From assembly GCA_013398615.1 (NCBI GenBank), contig VZSR01003807.1, positions 3,254,307 to 3,318,306 of the forward strand: DNA of 64,000 nucleotides, given 5' to 3'. Both the position numbers and the translations under genes were made by a program. This DNA comes from Brachypodius melanocephalos (lineage: Eukaryota > Chordata > Aves > Passeriformes > Pycnonotidae). Below, piece by piece: positions 37,584 to 50,228 of this stretch. The notes beneath the pieces are model-generated. The model saw only the letters and a list, made by a program, of their open reading frames with translations, searched no databases and was not told the DNA's origin. Positions within the stretch are counted from its first letter, which is position 1; the number at the start of each line of letters is the position of its first letter.

Positions 37584-37736
37584 GATGTCATCATTGTTAG
37601 AGGCTTCTTCTGGCAAGCCTGAGTTATTGCCTCTATCAATTGCAAGGAAAAGGGGATTTTTCATCTTATCAACCAATTTTGCTAACAAGTGTGGCTTGAC
37701 AGCTCCATTCAGGATGCTGATAGCTTTCGTTCCAGG
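37584..37736 (-). mobile_element. hAT-transposase-like relic
   Basis: Read on the minus strand, GTKAISILNGAVKPHL is followed by LAKLVDKMKNPLFLAIDRGN and NSGLPE. hAT and ZBED/SCAND3-type transposases have the order RTK-x5-NGA(L/I)-x-P ... F(S)L-x-(I/T)D-(G/A)SN-(D/x)TG just before the catalytic region, with the D of the DGSN motif catalytic. Here the D is kept but GSN is changed to RGN. The frame stops right after NNDD and no upstream BED zinc finger or downstream dimerisation block is seen. If real, it is a 50-residue fossil. Confidence 0.38.
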
Positions 37737-38493
37737 CTTCAGGATACAGTGCCCAAGGGAACACTCAGTGAGACACAGCAATTACGACTTTTAGCTGTGC
37801 TTCCTTCACTGCTTATTTTCAAGCACAGGGATTATCTGACCTAAGTTTAACCCTGTCATCAGCTGACATATTGTTTGCCAGGGTCTCAGGTCACTGCTGT
37901 TGGCACACTGGCGCACACATCAGATTTCCTGGTATTCGTGGGTCAGATTATATCTTTGTGGCTTAAACCAAATTGTGTATAAGCACTACAGTTTAGTGCA
38001 CGCTCTTGCATACCTACAGTGATGTTTACACAGTGCTCCATTTAGGCTAGTTTACCCTGCCTCCAGACAGGCTGTTAGGCTTAGGTGCCATAAGAAATGC
38101 CATTAAATGCCAATGCCATGCTCAAGATCCAGTTTAGCTAATTAGGAATTAGTTTGCATGTCTCCACTAAACTCCATCAGGCAAGGTAGAAATTAACTTG
38201 ACTCCCATATAGGTTTTATGAGACAGAATTGCCTATTTGGCATTTCTTATTAAAATTATTATAGGAATATTCTTTTCTTGAATGCTTGATGTGGGCGTGC
38301 ATTGCATCTGCAGGCCAGTGGGTACTTCTTAACTGAAAGTTTTCTCGTCATGGATTGTCACGAGTTGCTAAGTAATAAGTTTTGTTCATATTTTTCCTTT
38401 CACTTAAGAGTATTGGATAGTTGTGACTTTTCTCTGCCTTCCTGGCAGTGAATAGATTTAGTAATAGCACTTGCATGAGAAGGAAGTTGTTCA

Positions 38494-38516
38494 GATTTAT
38501 TTGTTTATTTATTTAT
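38494..38516. repeat. (TTTA)n microsatellite
   Basis: Four to five TTTA units with one TTTG interruption. Confidence 0.75.
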
Positions 38517-39224
38517 GCTGCTTTCTGAGGCCAGTGGGTTATGTATTAAGTTTAACCACCACTGTCCCTGCCTGGCTGGAGATTTCAATTACAGATCCAT
38601 AGCAGAGTCAGTGATTATGAAGTATTTGCCCACTATGGAGTCCTGCATTTGTATTTTAAGTAAAAGTTCATAGCCATAACACATGGGCGGTAACACACAT
38701 GGGTTGGATCTGAAAGGAAATTGTGTTCTCTCACAAGGAGACACGTTTATCTGAAGATGAGTATTTTGTACTTCCAGATTACTCCTGAGAAACATTGTCA
38801 CTATCCAAATTAATAGTAGAGACTTTTCTACTAAACGCAAATGTTTTGCAGGTGAAAAGCATTACTTTCCCTTCTAGCAATTCTATTAATGACATTGATC
38901 TGGGGTCCTCGCACTGTATTAAATCTCTCAAACCTGCCTTTTGATGTCAGCTAAATAGTAACAATTTTTCAACTATAACCCAGTTCTGAACTTCTTTCCC
39001 TGCTGCCTTTGTAGAAGTCTCTGACACTGGGAGTTTTCCAAGAAGCCTGGTTTTAATTTTCTTCCCTTTTTCTTTTGCCATTTGATGCTTACCAAGATGA
39101 CTTCGCCTGATTGTAAATTTAGGAATACTACATTCAATCTGCAAATAAACCAACTTGGATGTATCTTGATCTTGGTAACATACAGTTGATCAGCAAGAGA
39201 GCAAATGGTTAAAAGTTTGTGAAA

Positions 39225-39249
39225 GTGTGCTCCATACCTTGGAGCACAC
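39225..39249. repeat. Perfect 9-bp inverted repeat
   Basis: GTGTGCTCC and GGAGCACAC flank a 7-base loop (ATACCTT). The stem is short and has no clear role. Confidence 0.65.
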
Positions 39250-41664
39250 AGGGAAAGTCAACCAGGGCAATCCAGTTCTATGTGAAAGAATGCACAGTGG
39301 CCTTGGATGAGCCTGCTCTAGAGTCAGGAGCTCTGAAATCATTTCAGCAGCACTAGGCTCAGCCTGTGTGACATCATCAGGGAATGGATCTGATAATCAG
39401 CCTAATGACACAGCACTCTTTGGTCTCACCAGACACCAATCCGTGCAGAAGTCACTGTCATTTGTGTAGTTAGCAGCCCACATGGATATTCCCAAAGCAG
39501 AGTTCACCAAGCTGTTGAGATATACCCACAGAGAGCTTTCAAGTTAGACTTTTGCTACCTACACAGCAAAGCAGTGCATGATTTTGTGGTCTCTTACACA
39601 TGCGATGTCCCACACTAAGTTCACCAAAGTCCCTCCTTTGGCTTTCCATGCAGTATTCTCAGGGAAGCAGCATATGCAGTCTACTAGCAGGTAACTCGTA
39701 AAGTGAGTAGGAGACAGGTGTGAAAAGTACAGGGTTGCAATGCTTTAAAGACTATGCTGAAATTCATAGGATTTGTCTCATATCTCTTTGATCTTTAATT
39801 TCCTTTTTGCTGTGTAATTTCACAGTAGTGTGCTCAAAATTAGTGGTGATAGGGGCATGAAAAATCAGAATGAAGAACTAAGCATATTGTGTCCTAACAA
39901 AAGGCACATATAACTTACTTCAGGCAGCCTGAGTGTTGTTCTCGTTTGCATTGAAACCTCTTTCTGTAATTCTAGTGATGTGAAGAAACGTTAGAAGATA
40001 TATTTACATGTAGTTTATACCCAGAGAAGTATGAAGGGGTGAAGGCAGCTGTCATGAATATAACTGAGACTTTCAGTGGAGGAATGCTTTAAGTTCTAAT
40101 GAGCAGAAGGCTTCATAGGCCAACATAGAGCACTGGTACCAGCTTACTAAATTATCCCACCTTAAAGATGAGTTGGGAGATCAAGCCGTCTGCTCCAGAG
40201 GTGTGACAGCAGCAGTGTTAAGAAATATCTTTCTTCTTTTTTCAAGCCTTCTGCTTGCATGTTTCCTGCCAGGATTTTGGAAGTAGATAAGGCAGGTGCT
40301 GGGGCTGAAAGGAGGCCACTGCTGCAGGCCAGTGTGTCAGAGGTGATGGCAGGAAGACTGGAGAAGGAGCAGCAGTAAGGAGGTGATAAGCAGGAGAAGC
40401 CAACAAGCCAACAAGAAGAGGCTTGAAGACTCTGGTTAACAGGAATTAACAATAAATTTTTAGCACATTCTGTTGCTCAAGATTGAGTTTGTTGCTTTAA
40501 TATTGAAAGGTGGATAAATACAAGATTCAGCGGTCCCAGGAAAAGTAGTTTGATATAGCCCATTGAGATTTATACTGAGATGATTTTTTAGCTTCCTTAC
40601 AGTTTCAGGAGCTCCTTAAAATTGATGGAAACATTGCTCTTGTTAATCATTATACCTTTTCACCCTACAAGAGCACTGGGAAAAGAACTCAGTGTGACTC
40701 AGGAGCAAATATGTTTCTCCATACCCAGAGCTGGCAGCCAAATGGGTCATGTGTAAGCTGGCACTGACTGTGCAGGTTCCTGTTTCTATTCCTGGGCACC
40801 AGCTGGGGAAGAAGCAGACTTTTCTCTCTTCTGAGGAGAGCAGCACTGAATATTGGCAAACATTACTGTGCAATTCAGGAGCAAAATATTATGCCCTTTC
40901 AAAACTCAAATCCTTTCTTTCATTTTGAAAACACTGGCTTTGAGTGCTGTTTGATAACAAGATGCTCACTATGTCCCCAACAATCCTTGCAATGGGATTG
41001 TTGCATGGTTTCTGCTAATAATCACCTTCCCAGTCAAAGTAAGTGAAGAAAGAGGTTGGTGCATATATTGTAAGTCTTACACACCTGGTGATCCATAATT
41101 TGCAATTCTTTTCCAACCAGCCCATAGCTGTACAACTGAGTGAGCTAAGAGATGAAAAATTAATGGGGGACTGAGAAGTGGGATTTGTTAGAGTTGCTGA
41201 GAAGCCTGAGACCTAGTGAGAACCTTGCTGTTATCCTGCTGTTGGCATTTCTTGGGACTTACTGACTTGGATGCTGGGAATGCCTCTAATGAGGCAGTCT
41301 GTGCACTGCCTGGAGGGTCTATGTTTCATTTCATTTTCTGACTAACTGGTTCTCTGAGGAACTTGAAGCTCTCACATCTTTGATTTGTGATGAAACACAT
41401 CACAAATTTACAGGAGATGTATATTTTTGTTTTCTTTACTCATTCTCTCTGTAGGAAGGCAGAAGCCCTTCTAATCACCTGTTGGTTCAGGCCCAGATTT
41501 TTGGGATTGTATACCCAGGCCTCATTTTCACTTTATACTGCACTAGTAAATCCAGTAGCTGCATCTGCTGGGTTTTTTTGGGTGTTCAGTATTTTAATCA
41601 CTGAGCTTTTTAGAGCTGCCAGTCAGAAATCCCCAAGGGAAAGCTTGAAAACTGGCAGATGTAA

Positions 41665-41691
41665 TAATGATGATGATGACGATGATGATGT
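41665..41691. repeat. (ATG)n microsatellite
   Basis: Nine trinucleotide units, with one ATG changed to ACG at 41678-41680. Polymorphism in unit number would be expected. Confidence 0.85.
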
Positions 41692-42614
41692 AATATTTTC
41701 TTGCTCTTACCTATTCATTTTGTCATCTTGTGACTGAATCCCAGAGTGCATGTGCATCAAGTTTTTTACCATGTTTCCCTAGCCAACAGCACTGGGAATG
41801 TTTTTAAAGGCATTTCAGATTCTCACAGGGACGCATCCATGATCGTGGTAGAAGCAGAGTAGCAGGTGTCATGAGAAAAACTGCATGAAATTGGGAGAAC
41901 TGCCAATGCTATAGATTTTCCTCAAAGTCTGGCCTTAATGAAACTGATATGATTCTTTGCACAAAGATTTCATTGTGTTTATTGCTGCACTGGGACTTTT
42001 TGCAGCCAAAAGCATATACTTCTTTTTGGTAGTGTCACAATACCCATAGATACATCGATACTTCCCTCTCCTGTGTAAACTAGCTAGTGGGCAATTGTTT
42101 CCTTTTTGTCTTAAAAATCTGCAGTTTACAAAGGCACACCTCACAGACCCCTCCACATACTGTAAGCTGGAGCATTCCCACAGGGTGCTCGTCTTGCTGT
42201 GCTATACCCTGCATGCCTCCCTTCTTACCAGACATGACAATTTAACGCCTTCTCACCGCTGACACTGTGGTTTGGAGCCTGTGACAACAGAGTGGGAGTC
42301 AAGCCTTCCAGATTACAGCAGCCCAGAGGAATTCAAACAGCCATGTAGCTGCTCTGCCTGGGGTCAGAGTGCAGCAAATGGGAGATGGCTGAGTCTGTAA
42401 ATTGTAACCAAATTCAGCTGAGCTGAGCCCTTCAGCAGAGAGCTCAGCCCTCAGCTTAAAGCCCCAAATTTGTCCTGCCAGCTCTGTCACTGGTGCAGGC
42501 TGGCCAAGATCCCTGCTGTGTCTTTGGTGTTTGTTTGTCCCCACCTGCTAAAGGGAGATTTTCTTCCTTCTTTGTAAAGGGATAGGAATGTTCACTCTAA
42601 TTTTATATGTGGTA

Positions 42615-42674
42615 AAACACACATACGCATGCATGCATACATACAGAGGCAATATCTGTACATACATATATGTA
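42615..42674. repeat. CATA/CATG alternating simple sequence
   Basis: ACACACATACGCATGCATGC, then ATACATACA and a second CATACATATATG patch after a short gap. Alternating purine-pyrimidine runs can adopt Z-DNA. It looks like a decayed microsatellite. Confidence 0.7.
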
Positions 42675-42745
42675 GACAGAAATTCTCTAGTGCTCCATGA
42701 TTTCTTTTGGTCAAGGATTGAAAGTCATAACTCCAGGTCTGAGGA

Positions 42746-42758
42746 TTTTTTTTTTTTT
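42746..42758. repeat. Poly-T run (13)
   Basis: Thirteen consecutive T. No recognisable retroposon body is attached. Confidence 0.8.
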
Positions 42759-43609
42759 GTATTTCTGAAGTAACCATAAATCCTGCCTGATTTTGAGCTC
42801 CTATTTCTCAGGCCCTAAATCACCGTCCATTTATCTTCAGATTTCATGCATTGTGTGATGAGGAGTGTTCTGAATTTCCAAACAGCTTCCATAAATTTTT
42901 TAGTACCAAAAATACCATGTTAGAAAAAAGTAAAAGTAAATAAACTGGGCATCTTTGCTGGTGATAGAGCCTTGAGAAAAAAATCAGAGAGGCTTGTGCT
43001 CCCTCTTTTGACCATGGCCTGGTCAGAACATCCTGAAGCTCAGGACAGCAAGATCCTTGGTATGACAGAATGTGAAGAGGATATATATGTCAAGAGACTT
43101 TTCATACTTCAGGAATGAAGCTGTTTTTGCAGCCAGCAGCAATCTGAAGTTAGGGAGGGAAAAGAAGGCAGCTATCTTGCAAAGAGTTTGTGAGCTTTTG
43201 GATTGCTCTGCCTAAGGAGTAGTTGCTGTGTATGAATGTTTAGTTCAACAAATCCAGATAGGGACATATTAATGGGATTCTACCAATGGGAGTCTGCAAA
43301 ACACAAGCTTAAATTAGCTGAAACGTCAGAGTCATTTGTCTTACATCTGCTCTCCTTCCCATCTTGCTTTTTGAACTGTGTTTTATTGAATCTCACAGTT
43401 CTTTAAAGCTGTGGCATTTGGTGAAAGAAAGGCTCACATATTTGCACTTCAGATATTTAAAGTCCTCTTAAAACTCCAAAAAGTAAGCTGCATTCTAGAG
43501 TGGAGGGGAGCTACGACTGCCAAGTGCTGTATTATCTCAGCTGCTTGATCTGGGAATGTCCCTCCACTCTGGCAGAGGTGGTGAAGGTCCTGGGGCTTTA
43601 TGATGAGCA

Positions 43610-43772
43610 CTGACACAAGTTGCCCATAGAGTTTGTGGAGCCTCCATTCCTGAAGATATTAATGATATATGGATATGGTCCTTGGAAACTGGCTCTGGCT
43701 GACCCAGCTTGAGTAGGGGTTGGACTAGATGATTTCTAGAGCTCCCATCCTAACTCAGCCCTTCTGTTAGTC
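43610..43772 (+). mobile_element. CR1 LINE 3' end (plus strand)
   Basis: AGTTGCCCATAGAGTTTGTG, GAGCCTCCATTCCTGAAGAT, ATGGTCCTTGGAAACTGGCT, CAGCTTGAGTAGGGGTTGGA, CTAGATGATTTCTAGAGCTC and CCATCCTAACTCAGCCCTTC occur in the order of the avian CR1 3' end (GGTTGCCCAGAGA..., CTGGAGGTATTC, CTTGAGCAGGGGGTTGGACTAGATGATCTCCAGAGGTCCC). The protein-coding end and the 3' untranslated part are both represented. The terminal ATTCTATG repeats are mostly lost. It is 5'-truncated and diverged. Confidence 0.88.
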
Positions 43773-46700
43773 TTTGATGAAAGTGGCTTTTCATATCTTG
43801 GAATTAGCGACTTAATTCAAGTCTTCCTGGCTTAAAATGGCACTGAACAGATTTGTCACTGAAGTCACTGTCAGATGACGGTGTGTGGGCCCAGAAGTGC
43901 TGACACACAGCAACAGGTCAGCATTTAGCAGTATCCAGCAACATTGTTCATGTGCCTGGTTTCAGCCAAGGTGTGTCTGGTGGTGGTACTGCTGACAATC
44001 CTGAGTCATGCTGCCATCTCCTGGGATAGCTACTCCATAACTCCTGCCTCAAGCTACCTGGAACCTCTTGGTCACTCTCCTGTCCTTCCTCACCCTCACT
44101 AAATCACAGCACGCCTCTGTAAGATCAGCAGTGTCACAGAGGATGCTACCACGCCATGGGAGGTGTTTCGGGGTTTGCTGTTCGGAAGGTCAGCGGCAGG
44201 GAAGGTGCTTGTGAGTTGGGTAAAATGTGAGATTTAGAAATCTCTGCCTCGTGTTCCATGACTCATTCCCCAGGACAATGCCTGTATGGCTTTGGCACCC
44301 TGGAAAGGGATTGCTCTTGTTGGGTCCCTTCTCTGGAGCAGCCTCCCAAAGCTGTGCAGGACCAGCGCTCCATAGGAAGAGTGCAGCAGTGCAGAAAACT
44401 GAACCAGTTGAGCTCTTCTGATCCCAGGCTAGCACCAAGTGGTGCTGCATGTTTTATATTCACACCACAAGGGATGAAACAGAGCCCCATGCCCAGCTAA
44501 ACTCCTCTGTGTACCCTGAATTCCTCAAGGCTGCACAGTAGATGTAGATGTGTCTCCTATCCATAAATTCTGGTTTATATGCACCATTGATGTCTCTGCT
44601 CTATCTGGAAATCTTATATAACCAGGAAACCCTTGAACTGTGGTCATTAAACGTCTTCAAAAATATGTCTACATGTAATAACACACATTTATAAACAAAT
44701 AAATCTGCTGCTTTGGGAGTTTGAGAACAACATCTAGTTTCTTGTGATGTTGTTGAAATGACCATAATATGCTGAACTTCACCAGAATTCCTTCGCCTGT
44801 GCTACTAGTTCTGGGAGAAATTTCAGGGGGCTTTGATAATGATTACCTATGCTTTCCTCACTGTGCTACCCTGGAATTCTGCAAGTTTTCCCTTATGGAA
44901 TAGAAGTGACCTACTTTAGTGTTATACTGCATGTAGAATTACTGCTTGTGTTTTCTCACCAGTTTTTTGCAGTTAGAAGTGAGTTGCTGGTAAATTAAAA
45001 AAAATTTTCTCTGCGTGGAGAGAGATTAAATCTAGACCTATACTTGTATATAGATCTTTGTGGCTTGTTGCAGTCAGGTTAATGTAATTTGCTTGAATGT
45101 TTTTTGCAAAAACTTTTCCTTGAAAGTTCCAAAATGCAGCAAATTCATTCACTGTCCAGGGAGTTTTCCTGTTTCCCAGTTTATCAGGGAAAGTCTTAAC
45201 TGCCAGGTACTGCTGTGGCTTAAGGAATATCCCAGCACTAGAAGAATCTGGGTTCTGAACTGAGGTCTCTGGAACTCCTTCATTATGTGAGTCATAAAAC
45301 TTCCAGAGTTTAATGATAAAAGAAGCAGCTTCTCCAATGTCCAAAGGGATGTTAAACTAATCTTGGGGCGAATCAGTTTCCAGGGCTGGAAGGCTCCGTT
45401 GGCACAAATAAACGGCTGAGGGATTGAAAGGATTAGAAAATGTATCTGAGCACAAGGTGGCACTGTAGGAATTGACTTTACAATGTTTAATTCATTTTCT
45501 GAGTTGATGGGGTTTTTTGTGGTGCTCTTAGTAGGCCCACAGAGAGTATTCTTGTTTCCACATCTATGTTTTCAGGAATTTGTAAGGGCATATTTACTGT
45601 AATGTTAATAGGCATCAACCACAGCAGTGTGGCTTAGCTGATCACAGGCTCAGCAATTTTTGCTCTGAAAAATCTGAACAAGCACAATGCAGATACTAGC
45701 CCCTTCCCCACCCTGTTTACAAAAACGTGAAAATATAGAGACTGAGGAGCATCTGTGGTGTTGACTAACTTACTGCCTTGCTGAGATGGACTTGTTCTGT
45801 ATCATCCATCTCTGTTCGTCTCTTGGTTGCTTTGCCCTGTGTGTAAAATGTATGATCGTTGAGCCAGTGGCATTACTTTCATTCTGCTTTGCATGCTGCC
45901 TCACAGGGCTATCCAGCATGTGATCAGATCTCTAGCATCTGTTAAAATATACATCAGTTTCAAGTTAAAAGCCGTGCTTTTATCTATTGCCAGTCTCAAG
46001 AAGTTTATCTCAAGGACTCTTTATCTCAGTATCTTCAAGCTGTGATAGCCACTTAAAAAATCTGTAAGTTAAAGTCAAACTTACTTTATTGCTGACTTGG
46101 GTCTGGTGATTTCACATCTCATTGGTTAGAAATGCAGTGGAACAAGATGTTCTGTTGAATTTACAGAAGATTTTCTGAAGTGCTTCTCATTCCTTCATTG
46201 CTCTTTCATTTTCATAGGCGTGAAAACATTTATAAACATACATTTGTCACTGTTTGCCTCGTTGGATGTCATAAAATATACCAAGCACATATAGCATTTG
46301 GGCTGAGGAGCTGTACAGTATTTTTGTTAATGTGTTCACAGATGCTGCTCCAATTATTAGAACTTGGAATCCACAAGCACTCAAAAGCTGTGAACTGCTC
46401 TTCACAGTCAAGGCATTATCTCACAAAATACAATATGCTTGTTTCTACTTATGGTTCCAAGCATAAATATTGTCACTGTGTTTTTCAAGCTTGATTTCTT
46501 AGGACACAAATTATACTTAGATGGTTGGTTCAGACTTTCTTTTCACAGTGTTATGATCCATAAGCATTTTTATTGAAAAACCTTAAAATACTCGTGTGAT
46601 CAATTATCCAAGAGCTGGAACTTACGCAGAAGAAAGTATGTGATAAAACAATAACTGCTAGAAATATGTTCAAAAATTTTTCACACAACTGCCATGGCCC

Positions 46701-47967
46701 TAAAGTGTGGAGCTGTAAGTTTCTCTGAATCTTTTCAACAAGATAATTTAGCTATGAATGATTGCCTTCATATAATTAGAGTGTACTTTATTTGTCTGTA
46801 GGTTTTTAGTCCCAGAACTTCCTGCACTGCCTACCAACCATGGTATCACACAATGCTTATATCACAATGGCTAAAAGCAACGCCCCTTGTCATGTGGTGC
46901 CCATGCCTGCCAGGGAAAGTTACTACTGGGAAAGATCAGGGTCCGGCTACTAACCTAAACTAAAAATTTTGGTCTTACTTTTAGTTTGTGGTTCCATCAT
47001 ATGTCAATGAGTCCATGTCAGATAATTGTATCAGGCAAGTTTTATATGATTTTCAAATAGAAGCTTGTATATAAATGATGTATGGTACTCGCCAAGAAAG
47101 TTTGAAGGCTGACCATAAGGATTGGGGTCATCTGGTCTTCACTGCTCTTCCTTTAAAATATCTCTAGTTTGCACAATACTTCATAATTTGGAAAGAGAAA
47201 TCATATAAGGAGCTGCTGAAACCTCCCAACTCAGTGCTGGTGCATTGCTTAACCAATTCTCTGTCAGAGCCACCATACAGGCAATCTCCAAGACACTCCA
47301 AACCATTTCTCAGCTGTGGTATGCCCAAAGTCGAAACTTGTAGGTGTCTCCATGTCTTTCCATCTCCATCTATAAATCCACCAGCATGCTGAGAAGGTCT
47401 CACAGCTGGAAAGAAGTGGAAAGACTTGTTTCAAGCAATAATCTTGGCTCCTGGGAAGCTGTAAAGTTTAGTCCATGTTGGGTCTCTGAGCAGCTTTTTT
47501 GCTCTCAGGTAGCACTGGTCCAGAGGATGCCTTGTGCTCTGCTCAAGGTCCCTGTGCCAGTGAAGGAGCAGTTTTGAAGGTGGTAGTGGTACCAAACTGG
47601 TGTATAAGCACATTCTGTGTTCCTTTTAGTTCGATGATCTGGGTCTCAGTTCCTAGGAAATCATTTGTCCTGCAGATGTCAGCTCAGTGACACATGCTGG
47701 GAAGGCTTGGCTTAGCTCTACTTTATGAGGAGAATATGGGTTTGGCAGTGATTCTTAACTGAATAGTTGCAAGCCTTCGTTTTCAAGCAACTTTGAAATG
47801 TGACAGCAGCAGAACTAAAAATAAATAGAAAACCTGTATTTCTGTTTTTCAATTAAAAAAAAATACTATTTCTAAATATGTGAAAATGAAGCTTGGGTGA
47901 ACATATGCATATTTATTAAAACACTTAACTAGGAAATTCCTAGTGAAGTGAATCATCTTGTCTCTGG
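43773..47967. other. Unique non-coding DNA
   Basis: No supported gene. A minus-strand frame at 44973-45344 (123 codons) has peptide-like composition but no recognised motif, and a second minus-strand frame overlaps it. Three overlapping frames at 44.2-44.5 kb reflect a GC-richer patch. Confidence 0.55.
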
Positions 47968-48037
47968 GCAGGGGGGATTGTATAACTACGTTATCTTGAA
48001 GGTCCCTTTCAACTGAAACCAGTCTATGATTCTATAG
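47968..48037 (+). mobile_element. CR1 LINE 3' terminus (plus strand)
   Basis: GGGCAGGGGGGATTG is followed by ATCTTGAAGGTCCCTTTCAA, CTGAAACCAGTCTATGATTC and TATAG. This is the last 70 or so bases of an avian CR1, including the diagnostic GGTCCCTTCCAACCNAAAC block and the CTATGATTCTATAG end. The 5' side is severely truncated, as is usual for CR1. Confidence 0.88.
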
Positions 48038-48616
48038 TATCAATAGTTCAAAATGTCTTTGACAGTATCATGTTGAGTATAGAACAAAAATACATATTCA
48101 CAAGTTCTTTTTCTTATTTACCTAACAAGTTAGAGAAGTATTCCAATCATTTACACTTTATGCTGTTAATAACTGTCTAACAGTATAACAGAATTAACAG
48201 TAATATAACATTTTACTGTTATAACAGTATATTATAACAGTAAAATAATTTTACTGTTGGTTGTAGTAACCACCTAGTTAAATTAATATGTTGTATATGC
48301 TAATAATAACAATGATCAGTGTAAGAGAGTTTTGGCCATATTATGTTTGCTCTTTGATACCTAAAGCAGGTACAGATTTCATGTGCATTCATTTCAATCT
48401 GCAGCTTCTGCTGTACAAGAAAATGTGTGGTTGTTAAATAATAAAACTCAAAAAGTAATAATGGTAGGCTTAATTTTCAGAATTTTTTAATATCGTAAAT
48501 AAAATGTCAGTAATCAGAATTTCTCAAAAAATAAGAGTGCCAGAGTGGAAAACAACAGCAAGGATTGTCAGTACAAAGGGATGAATTCCAATTTTTCCCT
48601 GGTTTGGGCTGGCAGG
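48038..48616. other. AT-rich non-coding DNA
   Basis: Apart from the nested inverted repeats this stretch holds nothing recognisable. It is strongly AT-rich. Confidence 0.55.
48160..48258. repeat. Nested AT-rich inverted repeats (AACAGTA cluster)
   Basis: Two overlapping palindromes occur. The first has perfect 15-base arms, ATTTTACTGTTATAA (48210-48224) and TTATAACAGTAAAAT (48232-48246), with a 7-base loop. The second has perfect 11-base arms, AACAGTAAAAT and ATTTTACTGTT, around one A (48236-48258). They share the middle arm, so either hairpin can form but not both. Further AACAGTA copies precede them. The pattern resembles the end of a small MITE-like element or palindrome-driven expansion; no family is recognised. 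Confidence 0.8.
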
Positions 48617-48960
48617 TACGGTCAGGGGTGGGCAACAAGAGAAGCATCTTATTGTGGTTTAGTGAATCAGTGCCAGCCAGCCGAGCTGCACCAAGCACCA
48701 CGTGCACAACTGCTTCATACAGCACCTGGACAGAGGTCCAAGCCAATGCATTTTGTCACCCTTTTGGAGTGGGTGGTGGACACCCCGAAGGCCCCATGCT
48801 GTGACTGTGGGGTGGGGAGGCACAGCACCTCCATGGGCACAGCTGGTGAGATGGGGGAGCGAATGTTCCTCACACTCAGGAGGCACGCAGACCCTGTACC
48901 TGTGATTGCACTGGAGGGACTCTGGCCTGCAGCATTCCTGGTTATCAGTAACAGAAAAAG
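48617..48960 (+). other. Exon-like GC-richer patch, unidentified
   Basis: A frame stays open from 48545 to 48964 (139 codons). It is preceded by a pyrimidine-poor acceptor-like GGCTGGCAG and ends at AGAAAAAG|GTAAGG, a strong splice-donor match. The patch is much richer in G+C than the AT-rich DNA on each side. However, both other plus frames and the minus strand are also open over much of it, so a lack of stops means little. The encoded residues match nothing I know. A non-coding exon or old GC-rich insertion is as likely as a coding exon. Confidence 0.15.
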
Positions 48961-50228
48961 GTAAGGAAAAAGAGAAGTTTGCTGATGATAATTCAGTTTT
49001 TTCTAAATACAAGTAAAGACCAGTAGTGTAAATGGCATGGATTCATTTCACAGGAACAAAGGACTTTAAAAATAAATATTTACTGTTACTTCTTGAAAGC
49101 TCATATTATGTAGCTAAGGAAGAAGGATCAGCCTGATTATTTTGTTTTTGTAGACAGAATAAAGTCTACTGATGCCTCTGTTGACATTCACAAGTAGATA
49201 CTGTCAGCTCTTATCTGAAATGCTCAGTGATACAAAGATTTCTTTGTGTTAGTCTACAATATGAAAGGAAAATGATCAAATATAAGCCCAAGTCTTCTTC
49301 CTCAATGATAGATTTCCTCTGCTTTGTTCATAGCAAATTAAAAAGACATTTGAAATCAGGAAGATTTGAGATTTTATTTGGAAGAAGTAGAACTCTAGCC
49401 TATAAATAATAATTTCAATTGATCTATAGTAGTTTTCTGCTCATGGTACGTTGCTTCAAAAGACGAAAACTGAAGTGTAGGTTAGAAAAAGCTCCATGTT
49501 GCAATAAATAAGCCAGCCACTTTTTGATGAGACAAAATTTCTCTTTTAGTCAGGAACTTCTGCAGTTGTCCTAGATGACCTTGCTGAGACATCTCTCTGT
49601 AACCTGTTGCACTGCCACTATACAGCACCTGGGCTCCTGTATGGGGGGCAGGTGCTGGCTCAAGTGTCAGCTCAAATGTGGAGTGCTCCTGACCAAAGGA
49701 CTTGGAGTTGGACCTGTGGGGATGCTAACTTCCCCCAAGATATCACTGTATATTCCATGTTTAAAGTAAAGCAGGTGATGCTTTTCAGGATCTTGACATC
49801 AATACTTAAATTGAAGTATAGCAGTTCCATCCCTGTGCCTCAAGGAGATTGTTTCCTGCTCTCTTTGTTTTAGGTATTTCTGCCCTGGCCTCTCTGCCAG
49901 AGATTTCTGTATCCTAGAATGTTTGCTTCTCATTTGGGTACACTGCAGCTTAAAACAAAAACAAACCAAAGGGAAATCAGGGAAAAACCTGTGAAATTTA
50001 GAGATTTCTTAAAACAATAGGAAGCTTTGTCCAGAAAGACTGAGAAGTTCACATTCAAGGTAACATGGTCACGGTTGACTCTGGACTTTTCCTTTAGAAA
50101 GTACTTATTGAAGGAAGTATTGATGTCAAAACACCTATCTTGTATTGCATACTTACATAACTTTAAAAAAGCTCTGTCATCTGACAATGCTGTTATTCAT
50201 ATTTTTTTAGCTTTAAGTAGCAAGGAGC
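48961..50228. other. Unique non-coding DNA
   Basis: No supported exon or recognised repeat. Frames are short and overlap on opposite strands. Confidence 0.55.

Larger units (their letters stand above)
37737..43609. other. Unique non-coding DNA
   Basis: No supported gene. A TTTA tract lies at 38494, a hairpin at 39225, an ATG microsatellite at 41665 and a CATA/CATG simple-sequence patch at 42615. The frames at 40162-40452 (minus) and 41387-41737 (plus) are featureless; the second runs through the ATG repeat as poly-Asp. Confidence 0.55.

Noticed and set aside
41387..41737. 116-codon plus-strand frame with an Asp run
   Set aside because: The Asp run is only the ATG microsatellite read in frame.
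44973..45344. 123-codon minus-strand frame of peptide-like composition
   Set aside because: Only a non-ATG-like extended start, an overlapping frame on the same strand (45149-45463), and no known homology pattern.
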